Shown here in pieces: positions 55,676-64,000 of a DNA stretch of 64,000 nucleotides. The stretch comes from Acinetobacter sp. TGL-Y2 (GTDB taxonomy: Bacteria > Pseudomonadota > Gammaproteobacteria > Pseudomonadales > Moraxellaceae), in NCBI RefSeq assembly GCF_001612555.1, contig NZ_CP015110.1, positions 1,178,001 through 1,242,000 of the forward strand, written 5' to 3'. The notes under the pieces are model-generated. The model ran no database searches. It had not been told where the DNA came from and worked only from the letters and a program-made list of their open reading frames with translations. Numbering within the stretch: position 1 is the first letter of the stretch; every line of letters begins with the position of its first letter. Made by a program: the position numbers and the translations under genes.

Positions 55676-56136
55676 TATTCATTCCTTAATTCTGCTTCTC
55701 TATGTTGGTTTACATTCATATTGTGAAATATAAACTTTTACCATCCTTGTTCATTACGTAAAATTATTCAATATTATTTAGATGATCTAAATAATAAATT
55801 TTTTTGAATGGCTTATTTTTAGCCTTAAATTTAATTAAGTCAAGTGAATGAAAGTTGCAATTCTTAAATTAATTTTAATACTTTATATAAATAAAATTTA
55901 TGAATTGTTTATTAAATTTTATGGTAGTGCTAAATACCAACGTGTAATAATTCATTTATATATTTTAATATCAATAACTTATTATTTTTATCACGTCGTA
56001 TTCATGCACTACCTTATTGTTAATAACTAAAAATAAATTTAGTTCTTTTGAGGTATTTATTTATTTTAAATAAAATCTATAAGTTATTTTATATAAATAT
56101 TATAAATTGACCAATTGGATTTAAGGGAGTGATGAA
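55676..56136. promoter_or_regulatory. Divergent regulatory region, with the second MITE inside
   Basis: It lies between the hydratase at 54884 (minus) and the acyl-CoA synthetase at 56137 (plus). The MITE occupies 55923-56013, so about 250 bp remain on the left and 120 bp on the right. The TTTCA-N4-TGAAA site and a sigma54 promoter were both looked for and not found. The right part is extremely A+T-rich. Confidence 0.4.
55923..56013. mobile_element. 91-bp IS1-type MITE, copy 2 (inverted)
   Basis: Reverse complement of the copy at 50561-50651, with a single mismatch in 91 bp. The ends are GGTAGTGC / GCACTACC. No matching 8-bp flank is found here (left AATTTTAT, right TTATTGTT), in contrast to copy 1. 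Loss of the duplication by recombination or an inversion between the two copies would explain this. Confidence 0.82.
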
Positions 56137-57672
56137 ATGTCAATCACAAGTTTTCTGCATGAAGCAATAGAAAAGTACCCTCATCATAATGCTTTAATTT
56201 ATGAAGACAAAATCACGACATATGAGGGGCTTAAGAACAATATATCAAGATTTGCATCAGCCATTTCTGCTTTAAATACAGACTTAAGTAGGCCGATGAG
56301 TATCCTTGCTCCAAACAGTAATAAATACATTGAGACTATGCTAACTGTATTCTGGCTGGGTGGTGTAATTAACCCTATGAATATACGTTGGGCCATTCAT
56401 GAGATGGTATATGTTTTAAATGAATGTGAATCTGAAATACTTTTTGTAGATAAAAATTTCACCGATATAGTTAATGATTTGAAGCACAGTTGTCCTCTTC
56501 TAAAGCATGTCATTTATCTGGGTGATGATGATTTGCCAGGACTAAACATCTACCATGCGATGGTTCGGAATCATCAAGGAATTGTAGATTCTTATACGGA
56601 AGATGACCGTTTAGCTGCAGTATTTTATACCAGTGGTACAACAGGAAAGCCTAAGGGGGTGATGCTAACGCACAGCCATATAAAGAATAATGCGTGGATC
56701 GCATCTACTTATCTTCAAAATAATATGGGCATAGCTATTCAGGTACCACCATTGTTTCATATTGGTGGCGTAAACTGGTTAATACAAGTTTTACAAAGGC
56801 ATATGCCGCTTGTGATTTTAAAAGGTTTTGATGTTATTGAAGTCTATAAAACTATTCAGAAGTATCAAATTACTGAAAGTTTTTTTGTCCCTACAATGTT
56901 GCAAATGTTAATCAACTCTCCAGAGTCCAAAAACTATAATTTAACAACTCTAAAAAGATTGATTTATGGTGGATCTGCAATTAATCGTAAGCTCATTACT
57001 AAAGCATCTGAAATTTTTCCTAATGCTGGCTTTGTGCAATTTTATGGTATGACAGAGGCATCACCATGTGTAACTGTATTAGATATGGAAGCACATAATC
57101 ATGACCACAATCTAAAATCAGGAGGATTTCCACTTCATCAATGCACTGTAAAAATCGTAGATAGTGAAGGACGAGAATTACAATGTAATCAAGTAGGTGA
57201 AATTATTGTATCTGGGTCTAATATTATGTTGGGATATTGGAAAAAACCAAAAGAAACAAAAAATACGCTTAAAAATGGTTGGTTGTATACAGGTGATGGC
57301 GGTTATCTCAGAGAAGATGGTTTTTTGGTCTTAGTAGACAGAATAAAAGACATGATTATTACGGGTGGAGAAAATGTTTACTCAACTGAAGTTGAAAATG
57401 TGATTATGGCAATTGAAGGCGTGGGCATGTGTGCTGTAATTGGAATACCTCATGATGTGTGGGGGGAGTCAGTACATGCAGTCATTATTCCCAAAGAAGG
57501 TTATACCTTCTCTAATCAATATCTAGATGCTCATTGTAGAAAATATCTTTCAGGATTTAAATGCCCGAAAAGCTATGAATTTACAAGTGATCTCCCGTTA
57601 TCAGGTGCCGGTAAAATTCTAAAAAATGTATTACGTTCTAGAAATATAAAAAAATGCGGAGATACTATATGA
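56137..57672 (+). CDS. Acyl-CoA synthetase (AMP-forming)
   Basis: Adenylate-forming ligase of 511 residues. A3 is VFYTSGTTGKPKGVMLTHS, A5 YGMTEASPC, A8 TGDGGYLREDGFLVLVDRIKD plus MIITGGENVYSTEVEN, and A10 PLSGAGKILKNVLR with the catalytic Lys. Length and motifs suit a medium-chain or aryl/aliphatic-acid ligase. A GGGAG site precedes the ATG. It overlaps the enoyl-CoA hydratase gene by four bases (ATGA at 57669-57672) and so starts a beta-oxidation operon. Confidence 0.9.
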   Translation: MSITSFLHEAIEKYPHHNALIYEDKITTYEGLKNNISRFASAISALNTDLSRPMSILAPNSNKYIETMLTVFWLGGVINPMNIRWAIHEMVYVLNECESEILFVDKNFTDIVNDLKHSCPLLKHVIYLGDDDLPGLNIYHAMVRNHQGIVDSYTEDDRLAAVFYTSGTTGKPKGVMLTHSHIKNNAWIASTYLQNNMGIAIQVPPLFHIGGVNWLIQVLQRHMPLVILKGFDVIEVYKTIQKYQITESFFVPTMLQMLINSPESKNYNLTTLKRLIYGGSAINRKLITKASEIFPNAGFVQFYGMTEASPCVTVLDMEAHNHDHNLKSGGFPLHQCTVKIVDSEGRELQCNQVGEIIVSGSNIMLGYWKKPKETKNTLKNGWLYTGDGGYLREDGFLVLVDRIKDMIITGGENVYSTEVENVIMAIEGVGMCAVIGIPHDVWGESVHAVIIPKEGYTFSNQYLDAHCRKYLSGFKCPKSYEFTSDLPLSGAGKILKNVLRSRNIKKCGDTI

Positions 57673-58466
57673 AAGAAAACATTATCGTTGAATATTTAGA
57701 CAAAATAGCACTGCTAAAATTAAATCGGGCGGAAGTTTTTAATAGTCTCAATGTTGATATTGCTAAGCAATTTATTTCTATTTTAGATGATTTAGAAGCT
57801 AATAATAATGTCTATAGTCTGGTGATCACGGGTGATGGGGATGCTTTTTGTGCTGGTGCTGAATTAAATCAAGAGTTAATTCAAGGAAATTCTAATCGGT
57901 CACTTGGTGAAAATCTTAATAAAGATATGGAAGATTATTTTAATATTTGGATAATTAAATTAACATATTTCCCAAAACCGGTAATTATCGCTCTGAATGG
58001 CGTTGCTGCAGGGGCAGGAGTTGGATTGGCTTTAGCTGGTGATATTATTATTGCGGCAGAAAAATCATATTTTTTACTAACATTTATGCCTAAACTTGGC
58101 TTAATTCCAGACTTAGGTTCATCATGGCAGTTGCTCCGAACCATTGGGTTGGCGCGTTCGAAAGCATTAACTTTAACTGGTGAGAAATTAGATGCACAGA
58201 AAGCAAAAGATTGGGGAGTCGTTTGGAAAGTTGTAAAAGATGAGTTTTTAATTACTGAGTCCATGAAGTTAGCAAGCCAGTTATCCAGCCTTCCAGTATA
58301 TGCCAAATCTGAAATTAACAACCTTTACCGTCAATCTTTCGTCAATACTCTTGTAGAACAGCTCGATTATGAACGTATTAAGCAGTCAGAGTTGTTTGAT
58401 TCAAATGAATTTCAAGAAGGCGTTAAATCTTTTATGGAAAAAAGAAAACCTCAATTTAAAAAATAA
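57669..58466 (+). CDS. Enoyl-CoA hydratase/isomerase, PaaG-like
   Basis: Crotonase-fold protein of 265 residues. I start at ATG 57669 (GGAGA 6 bp upstream), which overlaps the ligase stop; the longer frame begins at 57654. Motifs are GDGDAFCAGAELNQ, NGVAAGAGVGLALAGD and FMPKLGLIPDLGSSWQL. The Asp in IPDLGSSW matches the PaaG group of ring-enlarging or double-bond isomerases more than the hydratase glutamate. Second gene of the operon with the ligase and the FadB-like gene. Confidence 0.85.
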   Translation: MKENIIVEYLDKIALLKLNRAEVFNSLNVDIAKQFISILDDLEANNNVYSLVITGDGDAFCAGAELNQELIQGNSNRSLGENLNKDMEDYFNIWIIKLTYFPKPVIIALNGVAAGAGVGLALAGDIIIAAEKSYFLLTFMPKLGLIPDLGSSWQLLRTIGLARSKALTLTGEKLDAQKAKDWGVVWKVVKDEFLITESMKLASQLSSLPVYAKSEINNLYRQSFVNTLVEQLDYERIKQSELFDSNEFQEGVKSFMEKRKPQFKK

Positions 58467-58555
58467 CCGCTGAAAATAATATTAGTCCAATTGAACAATA
58501 CTTTTTTTTCCTTTTGATTGGTTTAATAACTAAAATATATTCCAAGGTGATGGTT

Positions 58556-60673
58556 GTGTACCAAGGTCAAACGCTTAGTTTAAAAAAAATTCATAATGAT
58601 ATTGTCATGCTATGTTTCGATAGGAAAAATACTCGTATCAATAAACTTGATAAACGTACACTCTTAGAATTACATGAGGCATTAATCACCCTTACTGATA
58701 GTGAAAATATCAGCGGTTTGCTTGTAATGAGCAATAAAAATGATTTCATTTTAGGGGGAGATATCTTAGAATTTCCAGCATTAATGCAATTAAACACTGA
58801 GGATATTTTATCGGAAGTTTTGGAAAAAAACACCATTTTAACTGCTTTTGAAAGTTTACCTTATCCCACATTAACTGCGATCAATGGTTTTGCTCTTGGA
58901 GGAGGGGTAGAGCTTAGTTTAACAACTGATTTAAGGGTTATTGAGCAAAATGCTCATTTGGGATTTCCTGAAGTAACTCTTGGACTTATACCAGGCTATG
59001 GTGGCACTGTAAGATTTCCTAGCGTAACAAATACTAAAATCGCTATTGATATGATGGCCTCAGGCAGAAATGTTGGTGCGGAACAAGCTTTAGAGTATGG
59101 TCTTGTACACAAAATATGTGAAAAAAATGAGCTTTTGAATTGCGCTTATAAAATTTTAAATGATGCAATCGATGGTACAATAGATTGGAAATTAATTCGT
59201 AAAAGTAAACAATCTGCGCTTCCAGTAGAAAAACGAATTAACCATGCAGAGTACCAGTCTACACTCAGTAAATATAAAACTAAAAATGCGAAGGATTATC
59301 CAGCTGCTTCTGAAGTAATTAAGCTGATCTATGACTCAATGGATTTATCATATAATGATGCATTAATACACGAGTCAGTAAAATTTAGTGAGATTGCTAA
59401 AACACAGGCAGCGACAGGTCTGGTACAATTATTTATCAATAATTCAAAACTTAAAAAAAATCTAAATAGGTCATCTAGCTTTGTCCCTATAAAAAAAGCT
59501 GGAGTAGTTGGTGCTGGAATTATGGGTGGTGGGATAGTGTATGTAAACGCACGAAATGGCATAGATGTGACAGTTTATGATATTTCAGAAAAATCCTTAG
59601 AAGAGTGTTCAAATGAATTTCATAGATTAATGAGTAAAGAAGTCACTAAAAATAAAATCAATAAAAAAAAGCAATCTGAGGTATTGAATCAGTTTCATAA
59701 AAGCAAAAAATTAGGCGCTATTAATCAATGTGAAATTGTGATTGAAGCTGTAACAGAAAAATTAAATATAAAGCATAACGTGCTTAAAGAGCTTGAAACA
59801 ATTGTAAATCATGATTGTATTTTTGCTACGAATACGTCATCGCTATGCTTAAAAGATCTTGTTATTTCACTTGCTCATCCAGAAAGACTCATCGGGTTAC
59901 ATTTTTTTAATCCGGTTTCACAAATGGACTTAGTAGAGGTAATTAAGACGCCATTGACTGAAGCTGGTATCGTTGAAAAAGCTATTCAATACGTAAAGGA
60001 CATAAAAAAAACGCCAATTGTTGTAAATGATTGTGCGGGTTTTCTGGTTAATCGTGTTTTGACACCCTATATGATTGCTTTTTTAAAGTTAGTAAGACAA
60101 GGTATCTCAATTGAAAGAATCGATTCAGTTATGGTTGATTTTGGTTGGCCTATGGGACCTGCATTGTTACAAGATGTCGTCGGATTTGATACGTTAACCC
60201 ATGTTCTAATCAATATTGCCGATGCCTATCCTGAAAGAATGGACTCTTCTCATGTTGCTATTTTGGAAGTAGCTGTGTCTAAGGGAATGCTGGGCGCAAA
60301 AAATGATAATGGCTTTTATGTCTATGCTAATAAAAAAGAGAAATCATTAAATCCAAAGATGATTGTTCAACCACCTCAAAATAATACTTATCATTTAGAA
60401 GATCAGGACATATTACATTATCTAATGTTACCCATGCTCCTAGAATCAGTGTGGTGTCTTGAAGAAAAAATTGTTGAGTATCCTTATGAGTTGGATTCAG
60501 CAATGGTGATGGGGGTAGGGTTCCCTAAATATCTTGGAGGGCCACTTAAGTATATTGATTGGATCGGCAGCAATAAGATTATTGAATTAGCAAAAACGTA
60601 CAAAATACAGCATTTAATTCCAGATAAACTTTTCCAAATGGCGAGTTCGAAAGAGAAATTTCACACTATTTGA
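58556..60673 (+). CDS. FadB-like bifunctional enoyl-CoA hydratase / 3-hydroxyacyl-CoA dehydrogenase
   Basis: Two-domain beta-oxidation enzyme, 705 residues. The frame opens at 58514, but GTG 58556 gives MYQGQTLSL, the normal FadB start, with AAGG 8 bp upstream; ATG 58550 is the alternative. The hydratase half keeps both catalytic glutamates (GGGVELSLTTDLR, FPEVTLGLIPGYGG). The dehydrogenase half has the NAD motif GVVGAGIMGGGIVY, ATNTSSLCLKDLV, and the catalytic His in GLHFFNPVSQMDLVEVI. It is third in the operon and would complete steps two and three of a beta-oxidation cycle. The thiolase is absent here. Confidence 0.9.
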   Translation: MYQGQTLSLKKIHNDIVMLCFDRKNTRINKLDKRTLLELHEALITLTDSENISGLLVMSNKNDFILGGDILEFPALMQLNTEDILSEVLEKNTILTAFESLPYPTLTAINGFALGGGVELSLTTDLRVIEQNAHLGFPEVTLGLIPGYGGTVRFPSVTNTKIAIDMMASGRNVGAEQALEYGLVHKICEKNELLNCAYKILNDAIDGTIDWKLIRKSKQSALPVEKRINHAEYQSTLSKYKTKNAKDYPAASEVIKLIYDSMDLSYNDALIHESVKFSEIAKTQAATGLVQLFINNSKLKKNLNRSSSFVPIKKAGVVGAGIMGGGIVYVNARNGIDVTVYDISEKSLEECSNEFHRLMSKEVTKNKINKKKQSEVLNQFHKSKKLGAINQCEIVIEAVTEKLNIKHNVLKELETIVNHDCIFATNTSSLCLKDLVISLAHPERLIGLHFFNPVSQMDLVEVIKTPLTEAGIVEKAIQYVKDIKKTPIVVNDCAGFLVNRVLTPYMIAFLKLVRQGISIERIDSVMVDFGWPMGPALLQDVVGFDTLTHVLINIADAYPERMDSSHVAILEVAVSKGMLGAKNDNGFYVYANKKEKSLNPKMIVQPPQNNTYHLEDQDILHYLMLPMLLESVWCLEEKIVEYPYELDSAMVMGVGFPKYLGGPLKYIDWIGSNKIIELAKTYKIQHLIPDKLFQMASSKEKFHTI

Positions 60674-61256
60674 TTTCAAGGAAGAGAGGATTTTAAACCT
60701 CTATCGCACGTTAAAAAATTTGTGGATATCAACTTGAATAGCCATCAAAATTCTAAGGTATGTTCTCATTTGATGTGCAGATCCCAATCTTCTGGTCTAT
60801 TCAATTAAAATATCTTATATCATCCTTCTAACTTGTAAAATTAAGTTCTGGAACAAATCTCACGCAGAGTCATACTGATGAAATTTGGGTGCAAATCTTA
60901 AATACCATGCAACTTTCATTGAGGGAAATCGTCATTTTTTGAAATAGAATTTGATCGTTGTCGGGGGAGTGGTATAGGAGTGTTTGAATCATTTCTATTT
61001 GATCTCTTATTTTAATAAATATTTGAAGATATTATTTCGAATCATTTAGATACAAGCTTTTTAGCACGAAATTATATTGCTAATTCAATTTTTTTATATG
61101 AAATTACACAGTTTCTTAAAGAATTGCTTGGCATTAAACACCATAAAGCCAATTTTTTATCTAGATGATTCACTCAATACGCAGTAGAATATGCGCTCTC
61201 TTCAAGTCACATTGGCGGTATGGTCCACAAGACCCTGCCCGCGGAGCCAAATCAGC
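60674..61256 (+). pseudogene. Gene relic upstream of purL
   Basis: A plus-strand coding trace covers about 60885-61168. It reads LGANLKYHATFIEGN, a frameshift, FFEIEFDRCRGSGIGVFESF, two stops, then FEDIISNHLDTSFLARNYIA and LYEITQFLKELLGIKHHKAN to a stop. About 95 codons remain. The family is not recognised; it is clearly decayed coding sequence. It marks the right edge of the accessory island. The last 90 bp are the purL upstream region. Confidence 0.45.
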
Positions 61257-64000
61257 ATGTATATCGTGGCCGGTGCACCAGCACACTCTTCTTTTAAGAA
61301 AACTCAACTCTTCAATCGTTTAACGTCAATGAGTTCAGTTCAATCAATTGAAAGTCAATGGATTTATCTGTTTGATCAAGCCCTTAACGAGCCGCAGCAT
61401 CAATCTGCATTAGCGCTTTTAAATGATGGTCAATCATTTGAACTTCGCCAAGCAGCAGCTGATGAAATTCAGATCCTTGTCACGCCACGTTTGGGGACAA
61501 TTTCTCCGTGGTCATCTAAAGCGACTGATATTTTTGCCAATTGTAATATCCCGATACACCGCCTTGAACGCGGTGTTTTGTTTACTTTAAAAGGCATCTC
61601 TGAAGTGTCGAATGAAGTAAAACTTGCTTTGCATGACCGTATGACTGAATCCTTGTTTACTGAGATTGATCAAGCGGCTGCATTGTTTGTTGAGACTGCA
61701 CCGAAACCTTTAAATAGCATTGATATTTTAGGTCAAGGTCAACAAGCGCTTGTGGATGCCAACAATGAATTTGGTTTCGCATTGTCGATTGAAGAAATCG
61801 AATATTTAACGGAAGCCTTTACTAAAATGGGGCGTAACCCCAATGACATCGAGCTGATGATGTTTGCCCAAGCAAACTCTGAGCATTGCCGTCATAAAAT
61901 CTTTGGTTCTGAGTGGACAGTGGATGGCGAAAAACAGCCATTGTCATTGTTCCAAATGATCAAAAACACCTATAAAGAATCGCCTACTGACGTGTTGTCT
62001 GCCTATAAAGACAATGCCTCTGTCATTGTAGGCTATGACACCCAACGTTTTTATCCAAAACCTGATGAAAACGGGCACTATGTCTATAAATATAAGAGCC
62101 AAGCGGCTCATATTTTAATGAAAGTTGAAACCCATAACCATCCAACAGCGATTGCACCATTTGCAGGCGCTGCGACAGGTTCTGGTGGTGAAATCCGTGA
62201 TGAGGGCGCAACAGGTCGTGGCGGTAAGCCAAAAGCAGGTTTAACCGCATTTACCACGTCTAACTTGAATATTCCGGGCTTTGAACAACCGTGGGAAGAC
62301 CACTACGGCAAACCGTCACGTATGGCGTCTGCACTACAAATCATGATTGAAGGGCCACTCGGTGGTGCTGCGTTTAATAATGAGTTTGGTCGTCCTGCAT
62401 TAAATGGCTACTTCCGTACCTTTGAACAAAACGTGAATGGCGATGTCAAAGGCTTCCATAAGCCGATTATGATCGCGGGTGGTTACGGTAATATTCGTCC
62501 AGACCACGTTGAAAAAGATCCGATCCAACCGGGTGATTTGCTGATTGTCCTCGGTGGACCAGCAATGCTGATTGGTTTAGGTGGTGGCGCAGCGTCTTCT
62601 GTAGACAGCGGTAAACTCGGTGAAAACTTAGATTTTGCTTCTGTACAGCGTGAAAACCCAGAAATGGAACGCCGTTGCCAAGAAGTGATTGATACCTGCT
62701 GGCGCTTTGAAGACAACAACCCAATCGTATCTGTTCATGATGTTGGTGCGGGCGGTGTGTCTAATGCCATGCCTGAACTGGTCAATGATCATGAATTGGG
62801 TGCGATTCTTAACTTACGTAAAATTCCATCCTTAGAGCCGGGCATGTCTCCAATGGAGATATGGTCCAATGAAGCGCAAGAGCGTTATGTGCTTGCGATT
62901 CGCCCAAGCTCATTAGAATTGTTCGAATCGATCTGTGCGCGTGAACGTTGTCCGTTTGCGGTACTGGGTGAAGCGACTGAAGCACGTCACTTAACCGTTG
63001 AAGATCCATTGTTTGACAATAAAGCCGTGGATATGCCCATGCAAGTGATGCTGGGTGGCACACCGCGTATGAGCCGATCATACGAAACGATAGAGCGTAA
63101 AGGCGATGACTTTGACGCTGCAAAAGTTGAATTAAAAGATGCGATTTTCCGTGTCTTGAAGAATCCAACCGTTGCCTCTAAATCATTCCTGATCACCATT
63201 GGTGACCGCTCGATTACCGGTATGGTTGCTCGTGATCAATTCGTGGGTCCTTGGCAAGTGCCTGTGGCAGATGCTGCTGTCACGACAACAAGCCTAAAAG
63301 GGTTTACCGGTGAAGCTATGGCAATGGGTGAACGTCCACCCGTAGCACTTCTAAATCCAGCTGCGTCAGCACGTTTGTCAGTGGCTGAATCGATTTCAAA
63401 CATCATGTGTGCCAACATCGAACAGATTAGCGACATTAAGCTGTCTGCAAACTGGATGGCAGCAGCGGGTCAACCGGGCGAAGATCAAGCTTTGTTTGAA
63501 GGCGTCAAAGCCATTGGTATGGAAATGTGTCCAGCACTGGGCATCGCTATTCCAGTCGGTAAAGACTCGCTGTCTATGCGTACCACGTGGAATGATGATG
63601 GTGTAGATAAGTCTGTGACTTCACCAATGTCAGGCGTGATCACTGCATTTGCACCTGTTCTTGATGTACGCAAGACGTTAACACCAGAACTTAAAAATAT
63701 TGAATCTGTTCTTGTGCGTATTGATTTGTCTAAAGGTCAGTACCGCTTAGGTGGTTCGATCTTAGCGCAAGTCTATAAAGCGATTGGTTCTGTCACACCA
63801 GACGTTGACAGTTTTGATGACTTCAAAGCATTCTTCGCCTTGGTGCAAGACTGGAACAACCGCGGTTTGATCAAGGCTTACCATGATATTGGTGATGGTG
63901 GTTTATTGGCAACTGTTGCTGAAATGATGTTTGCATCACGTTTAGGCGTGGCGCTTGAAGATCAATCGATTGCTGGCTTATTTGCTGAAGAAATCGGTGC
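61257..64000 (+). CDS. purL: Phosphoribosylformylglycinamidine synthase, 5' part
   Basis: Large glutamine-dependent enzyme of purine synthesis that makes FGAM from FGAR. The frame is open from ATG 61257 ([20 protein letters not shown]) to the window end, 914 codons, with the C-terminal glutaminase domain outside. Motifs seen are [68 protein letters not shown], and [20 protein letters not shown] in the ATP region. Codon use and base composition return to those of the core genome. Normal length is about 1,280 residues. Confidence 0.95.
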   Translation, partial: MYIVAGAPAHSSFKKTQLFNRLTSMSSVQSIESQWIYLFDQALNEPQHQSALALLNDGQSFELRQAAADEIQILVTPRLGTISPWSSKATDIFANCNIPIHRLERGVLFTLKGISEVSNEVKLALHDRMTESLFTEIDQAAALFVETAPKPLNSIDILGQGQQALVDANNEFGFALSIEEIEYLTEAFTKMGRNPNDIELMMFAQANSEHCRHKIFGSEWTVDGEKQPLSLFQMIKNTYKESPTDVLSAYKDNASVIVGYDTQRFYPKPDENGHYVYKYKSQAAHILMKVETHNHPTAIAPFAGAATGSGGEIRDEGATGRGGKPKAGLTAFTTSNLNIPGFEQPWEDHYGKPSRMASALQIMIEGPLGGAAFNNEFGRPALNGYFRTFEQNVNGDVKGFHKPIMIAGGYGNIRPDHVEKDPIQPGDLLIVLGGPAMLIGLGGGAASSVDSGKLGENLDFASVQRENPEMERRCQEVIDTCWRFEDNNPIVSVHDVGAGGVSNAMPELVNDHELGAILNLRKIPSLEPGMSPMEIWSNEAQERYVLAIRPSSLELFESICARERCPFAVLGEATEARHLTVEDPLFDNKAVDMPMQVMLGGTPRMSRSYETIERKGDDFDAAKVELKDAIFRVLKNPTVASKSFLITIGDRSITGMVARDQFVGPWQVPVADAAVTTTSLKGFTGEAMAMGERPPVALLNPAASARLSVAESISNIMCANIEQISDIKLSANWMAAAGQPGEDQALFEGVKAIGMEMCPALGIAIPVGKDSLSMRTTWNDDGVDKSVTSPMSGVITAFAPVLDVRKTLTPELKNIESVLVRIDLSKGQYRLGGSILAQVYKAIGSVTPDVDSFDDFKAFFALVQDWNNRGLIKAYHDIGDGGLLATVAEMMFASRLGVALEDQSIAGLFAEEIG

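Noticed and set aside
55848..56030. 60-codon plus-strand frame before the ligase
   Set aside because: It runs through the MITE and has extreme A+T content with no ribosome site.
55676..56136. TTTCATATTGTGAAA-like sequence near 55715 as a third activator site
   Set aside because: The spacer is 5 bp instead of 4 and no -24/-12 element is present.
61010..61168. Siderophore synthetase (IucA/IucC) relic
   Set aside because: Only a short stretch vaguely resembles it; the upstream part does not fit, so I leave the family open.
61257..63673. Minus-strand open frames over purL
   Set aside because: They are reading-frame shadows of the conserved purL sequence, which keeps all its motifs.
1..64000. 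CRISPR arrays, tRNA or rRNA genes, prophage structural genes
   Set aside because: I looked for evenly spaced repeats, cloverleaf ends and phage genes and saw none.

Overview
The window reads as chromosomal DNA of a gamma-proteobacterium of the Moraxellaceae, most likely Acinetobacter. The evidence is the low G+C, the diaminobutyrate aminotransferase/decarboxylase pair, the FabR-like regulator next to a ferredoxin-reductase/desaturase pair, the pstSCAB layout, and the IS1/IS5/IS630-type insertion elements. This genus call rests on recognition of families and gene order, not on a database search.

From 1 to 28.5 kb the content is mostly conserved core. It holds a GlxA-type regulator, thiE, hemL, a GlcG/HbpS-like protein, an RluA-type pseudouridine synthase, rapA, a MocR regulator divergent from an EamA exporter, an enoyl-CoA hydratase, and a long-chain acyl-CoA synthetase. 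A fatty-acid desaturation module follows (FabR-like TetR regulator, ferredoxin reductase, desaturase). Then come a TSUP permease, a SIMPL-domain periplasmic protein, the dat-ddc pair for 1,3-diaminopropane, and pstS-pstC-pstA-pstB behind a good Pho box. Small decayed genes sit in the gaps: a frameshifted remnant at 11.9-12.2 kb and a Rieske oxygenase relic at 22.87-23.33 kb.

From 28.5 to 61.2 kb lies an accessory island between pstB and purL, rich in mobile-element debris. It starts with a decayed sodium:solute symporter that has left its small subunit intact. The island then carries (a) an outer-membrane channel and AAHS-type MFS importer on the minus strand, with a divergent nitronate monooxygenase; (b) an acyl-CoA dehydrogenase; (c) a dying methylcitrate locus with prpB and acnD broken and prpC intact; (d) a PrpR-type sigma54 activator divergent from an operon of CaiB-family CoA-transferase, HMG-CoA-lyase-family lyase, VOC protein, alpha/beta hydrolase and SnoaL-like protein; (e) a large MalT/AlkS-like LuxR regulator; (f) an enoyl-CoA hydratase, then an acyl-CoA synthetase, a second enoyl-CoA hydratase and a FadB-like bifunctional enzyme. 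From 61,257 the conserved purL gene runs off the window end.

The most interesting signals are three. First, two sigma54 promoters (TTGGCAT...TGC), one for the importer operon and one for the CoA-transferase operon, each have the same palindrome TTTCA-N4-TGAAA about 100 bp upstream of the predicted start of transcription. This defines a small two-promoter regulon for the PrpR-like activator. Second, the enzymes together look like an uncharacterised pathway: uptake of an organic acid, oxygenation or hydrolysis, CoA transfer, HMG-type cleavage and beta-oxidation. Third, a 91-bp mobile element occurs twice (90/91 identical, inverted). Its ends and the position of an internal ACGTG match the resident IS1-family element, and one copy has an 8-bp target duplication: a MITE mobilised by IS1.
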